A DNA stretch of 8,973 nucleotides from an uncultured Desulfotignum sp. (GTDB taxonomy: Bacteria > Desulfobacterota > Desulfobacteria > Desulfobacterales > Desulfobacteraceae). Both the position numbers and the translations under genes were made by a program. The stretch's first letter is position 1, and each line of letters begins with the position of its first letter. The notes below the pieces were generated by a model. It saw nothing but the letters and a program-made list of their open reading frames with translations, was not told where the DNA came from and did not search any database. Positions 6,630-8,973 of this stretch are shown here, piece after piece. Location: the NCBI GenBank assembly GCA_937951975.1, contig CALGAJ010000147.1:1-8973 (forward strand), read 5' to 3'.

Positions 6630-8012
6630 ATGGGTCTGGATGATGCGGTTTACCGCCGGCTGAAAAAACAGGTGGGAGACGCATATATCACCCGGAATCC
6701 GGAAGATCGGGTCTGCTACTCCTATGATGCGGCCCCGGGGCAGTCTTTTATGCCGGATGCGGTCGTGTTTCCGGAATCGGAAGCCCAGGTGGCGGATATC
6801 ATGCGGCTGGCCTGGGAGAAACGGATTCCCGTCATTCCCCGGGGCAGCGGTTCCGGCATGACCGGCGGGGCCGTGCCGGTCCAGGGAGGACTGGTCATGG
6901 CCATGACCCGCATGAACCGGATACTGGAAATTGATACGGACAATTTTATCGCCACAGTGGAGCCGGGAGTGATCGTGGCGGATCTGCATACGGCCGTGGA
7001 AAATAAGGGACTGTTTTATCCGCCGGATCCGGCCAGTTCCGCCGTGTGTACCATCGGCGGGAATGTGGGAGAATGCGCCGGCGGTCCCAGGGCCGTGAAA
7101 TACGGAGTGACCCGGGATTATGTGCTGGGGCTTGGCGCGGTGCTGCCCTGTGGAGATATCATTCACACCGGGGTGTGCACGGCCAAGGGTGTGGCCGGAT
7201 ATGACCTGACCCGGCTCATTGTGGGATCGGAAGGCACGCTGGCCATTGTCACCCGGATTACACTGAAATTGTTGCCGAAACCGGCATATGTGGCCACCAT
7301 GGCGGTTTGTTTCGATGACATGGAAAAGGCGGCCCGGACCGTGTCCGGCATCATGCGCCGGGCCGTGATTCCCCGGTGTGTGGAATATCTGGATGACGCC
7401 TCCCTTGCCCTGGTCAGAAATCAGCTGCAATCGGATCTGCCGGATCAGACCCGGGCATTGCTGATTCTGGAGCTGGACGGAGATGAAACACAGGTGAAAT
7501 CCCAGACAGAACAGATCCGGGCGTTCTGTATGCAGTCCGGTGCCCTGGACATTCGCATGGCAACGGATCCGGTTCAGGCGGCCGCCATATGGCAGGCCAG
7601 AAAAGCGCTGTCTCCCACACTGTATCAAATTGCCAGCCAGAAACTGAACGAGGATATTGTGGTGCCCATATCAAAAATTCCCGACATGGTATCGCACATC
7701 CAAACCCTTCAGCAGGAATCCGGCCTGACCATTGTCAGTTTCGGCCATGCCGGAGACGGCAATATCCATTGTAATATCATGTATGACAAAACCGATGCCG
7801 CCCAGGTGAAACAGGCCCATAATGCTGTGGATAAACTGTTTGCCGCAACCCTGGCCCTGGGGGGGACCATCACGGGGGAACACGGGGTGGGGCTGACCAA
7901 AAAAGGATACCTGTCCTGGGAGATCGGTGAAAAAGAACAAGCCATCATGAAACAGATCAAGGCGGTATTCGATCCCCGGCAGATTTTGAATCCGGGTAAA
8001 ATTTTTTCCTGA
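6630..8012 (+). CDS. glcD: FAD-linked 2-hydroxyacid oxidoreductase (GlcD / D-lactate dehydrogenase type)
   Basis: A 460-residue flavoprotein of the VAO/PCMH superfamily, expected to oxidise a 2-hydroxyacid such as D-lactate or glycolate and pass electrons to an Fe-S partner or quinone. The N-terminal FAD domain (about 42-216) shows PRGSGSGMTGGAVPVQGG (70-87), an SSAVCTIGGNVGECAGG stretch (136-152) and KYGVTRDYVLG (157-167). The C-terminal domain (about 218-458) has SFGHAGDGNIHCN (370-382) and GTITGEHGVG (412-421), which supply the putative metal-site residues H373, H380, E417 and H418. It closes with the family ending FDPRQILNPGKIF. Length is typical. The exact substrate cannot be read from sequence, and no glcE or glcF (Fe-S) gene is adjacent. 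Its ATG directly follows the TAA of the DnaA-like gene with no spacer, and AGGT lies 9 nt before it inside that gene, so co-transcription and translational coupling are likely. Codons are clearly more GC-rich than in the upstream gene. There is no signal peptide, so it should be cytoplasmic. Confidence 0.93.
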   Translation: MGLDDAVYRRLKKQVGDAYITRNPEDRVCYSYDAAPGQSFMPDAVVFPESEAQVADIMRLAWEKRIPVIPRGSGSGMTGGAVPVQGGLVMAMTRMNRILEIDTDNFIATVEPGVIVADLHTAVENKGLFYPPDPASSAVCTIGGNVGECAGGPRAVKYGVTRDYVLGLGAVLPCGDIIHTGVCTAKGVAGYDLTRLIVGSEGTLAIVTRITLKLLPKPAYVATMAVCFDDMEKAARTVSGIMRRAVIPRCVEYLDDASLALVRNQLQSDLPDQTRALLILELDGDETQVKSQTEQIRAFCMQSGALDIRMATDPVQAAAIWQARKALSPTLYQIASQKLNEDIVVPISKIPDMVSHIQTLQQESGLTIVSFGHAGDGNIHCNIMYDKTDAAQVKQAHNAVDKLFAATLALGGTITGEHGVGLTKKGYLSWEIGEKEQAIMKQIKAVFDPRQILNPGKIFS

Positions 8013-8020
8013 TCCGTCGG

Positions 8021-8040
8021 AAAACCACCGGGTTTTTTTT
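8021..8040 (+). terminator. Intrinsic terminator of the dnaA-like/glcD unit
   Basis: AAAACC (8021-8026), loop ACCG and GGTTTT (8031-8036) form a 6-bp stem that runs into an uninterrupted T8 tract (8033-8040), starting 8 nt after the glcD stop. Part of the T-tract is in the stem, so it is modest in strength. On the minus strand the stem is present but no extra T-run follows, so it would serve the opposing small gene poorly. Confidence 0.6.
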
Positions 8041-8048
8041 AAGGCGGA

Positions 8049-8261
8049 CTAATGAGGCTTGGGTGCGTACTGGTTGTGAATCAGCAGCTTTTCAAACAAA
8101 CCGACTTTGGGATGGATGCTCCGCATCAGGCAGCATTGAATTGAAACAGCGCAATGTTTCTGGCACATGGGGTTGGTTTTACTGAATTCCCCAAAGCATT
8201 CGGGCGTGTCCAGGGAATCGGCTTTTTCATGGTCAAAATCGGTCATTTGGTCGGATACCAT
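8049..8261 (-). CDS. Small cysteine-rich protein with a CFG-C-C-C motif, function unknown
   Basis: A 70-residue product with five cysteines in the middle third: C22 in ECFGEF, then C33, C37, C43 and C44. A CFG followed about ten residues later by closely spaced cysteines recalls small putative zinc-binding modules I have seen in bacterial and phage proteins, but I cannot name a family. The N-terminus is acidic (SDQMTDFDHEKADSLD). No signal peptide or membrane segment is seen. The start is uncertain: at 8261 an AGG touches the ATG, while the alternative Met6 (ATG 8246-8244) has GGATGG about 11 nt upstream. It lies 56 nt downstream of hflX on the same strand with no terminator between, so it may be the tail gene of that transcript. 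The cysteine motif is the main argument that it is a real gene. Confidence 0.6.
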   Translation of the reverse strand: MVSDQMTDFDHEKADSLDTPECFGEFSKTNPMCQKHCAVSIQCCLMRSIHPKVGLFEKLLIHNQYAPKPH

Positions 8262-8317
8262 CCTGTATGTTTATCTCTGTTTGTTTTTGAAACGCCGTAT
8301 ATGTAAAGCATAAAACA

Positions 8318-8973
8318 TCATTGGTCAACCCTTAAATGGGATGCGGGCAGGGTGACCATGGATTCCAGTTTTTCGATCAGACCGGTCAGGCTCTGCTTCT
8401 GCCGGGCACAGATACAGACCCCTTCATTCAACAGCCAGGGGGTGTCAAAGTCAGCCATGTCCACCCGGTCCATTTTATTGAAAACATACAGGACCGGAAT
8501 GTCATCCAGATCCAGCTGAGTCAGAATTTTTTCCACGGATTCCTTCTGCTGCATGTACCGGGGATTGCTGATATCGATCACATGAAGAATGATATCGGCC
8601 TCAGCCAGTTCTTCCAGCGTGGCATGAAACGCTTCCATCAGTTCTTTGGGCAGATGTTGAATAAATCCCACCGTGTCGGTGACAATCACTTCCGTGTCCG
8701 TGGGAAACCGCAGACGCCGGGAAGACGGATCCAGTGTGGCAAACAGACGGTCGGCGGCGATAATATCACTTTGCGTCAGGGTATTGAGCAGCGTGGATTT
8801 ACCGGCATTGGTATATCCCACAATGGAAATAACCGGAATATTTCTCTGGCGGCGTCTGGCTTTCTGCTGATGGCGCTGTTTCCGGATTTTTGCGATCTCT
8901 TTTTTCAGCCGTGTGATGCGGTCCCTGACCCGGCGCCGGTTGATTTCCAGCTTGGTTTCACCGGGCCCCTGAC
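8318..8973 (-). CDS. hflX: HflX, ribosome-associated GTPase (partial, N-terminus outside the window)
   Basis: This is the C-terminal 218 or so residues of HflX, a GTPase that binds the 50S subunit and splits stalled or heat-damaged ribosomes. The frame is open to the window edge (two extra bases, then codons), so the gene starts beyond 8973. The visible part begins with QGPGETKLEINRRR, the family's linker motif, then a basic coiled-coil-like helix, then the G domain. G1 is GYTNAGKS, G2 lies in LFATLDPSSRR, G3 is DTVGFI and G4 is NKMD. The G5 region reads ICAR where SA(K/Q) is usual. IQHLPKELMEAFHATLEE is the typical post-G3 helix. The internal GTG at 8821 (the Val of IVGYTN) is not the start. 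The C-terminus ends soon after the G domain, as in short HflX proteins. The Cys-rich small gene follows 56 nt downstream. Confidence 0.95.
   Translation of the reverse strand, partial: QGPGETKLEINRRRVRDRITRLKKEIAKIRKQRHQQKARRRQRNIPVISIVGYTNAGKSTLLNTLTQSDIIAADRLFATLDPSSRRLRFPTDTEVIVTDTVGFIQHLPKELMEAFHATLEELAEADIILHVIDISNPRYMQQKESVEKILTQLDLDDIPVLYVFNKMDRVDMADFDTPWLLNEGVCICARQKQSLTGLIEKLESMVTLPASHLRVDQ

Noticed and set aside
6600..7628. 342-codon minus-strand open frame opposite glcD
   Set aside because: Low-complexity His/Gly/Arg-rich translation without motifs; antisense shadow of a GC-rich gene.

Overview
The window reads as ordinary chromosomal DNA from an anaerobic sulfate-reducer type of bacterium, most likely Desulfobacterota and probably Desulfobacteraceae-like. 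This placement is inferred from protein style (UvrA, PdxA, HflX and an HsdR-N-like protein with a PGSL...NGEDAE core) and from remembered gene neighbourhoods. No database search was made. Coding DNA is around half G+C and very rich in the tetranucleotide CCGG. I see no insertion sequence, phage gene, tRNA, rRNA or CRISPR array.

Layout from left to right: a non-coding leader with a 24-bp imperfect tandem repeat (1-217); a small HsdR-N-terminal-domain-like protein (218-778, +); uvrA (850-3669, -) converging on it; and pdxA (3662-4714, -) just upstream of uvrA, overlapping it by 8 bp so that the two form a pdxA-uvrA operon. A 532-bp, very AT-rich divergent intergenic region follows (4715-5246). 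It holds a likely pdxA promoter, two perfect palindromes and recurring TGCCAA motifs. Then come a full-length but divergent DnaA-family initiator (5247-6629, +), an FAD-linked GlcD/D-lactate-dehydrogenase-type oxidoreductase (6630-8012, +) that starts on the base after the initiator's stop codon, and an intrinsic terminator. On the other strand lie a Cys-rich 70-residue protein (8049-8261, -) and the 3' two-thirds or less of hflX (8318-8973, -), cut by the window edge.

Most genes are housekeeping: nucleotide excision repair (uvrA), vitamin B6 synthesis (pdxA), ribosome-associated GTPase (hflX) and 2-hydroxyacid oxidation (glcD-like). The part most worth a second look is the DnaA-like gene. 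All initiator domains are present, but the DNA-recognition signature that is nearly invariant in DnaA (GGRDHTT) is altered and one residue shorter. Its upstream region has no recognisable consensus DnaA box, no dnaN follows it, and it is translationally abutted to a metabolic oxidase gene. This fits either a paralogous initiator or regulator with its own DNA specificity, or a lineage-specific main initiator with unusual boxes. The window alone cannot decide between these.
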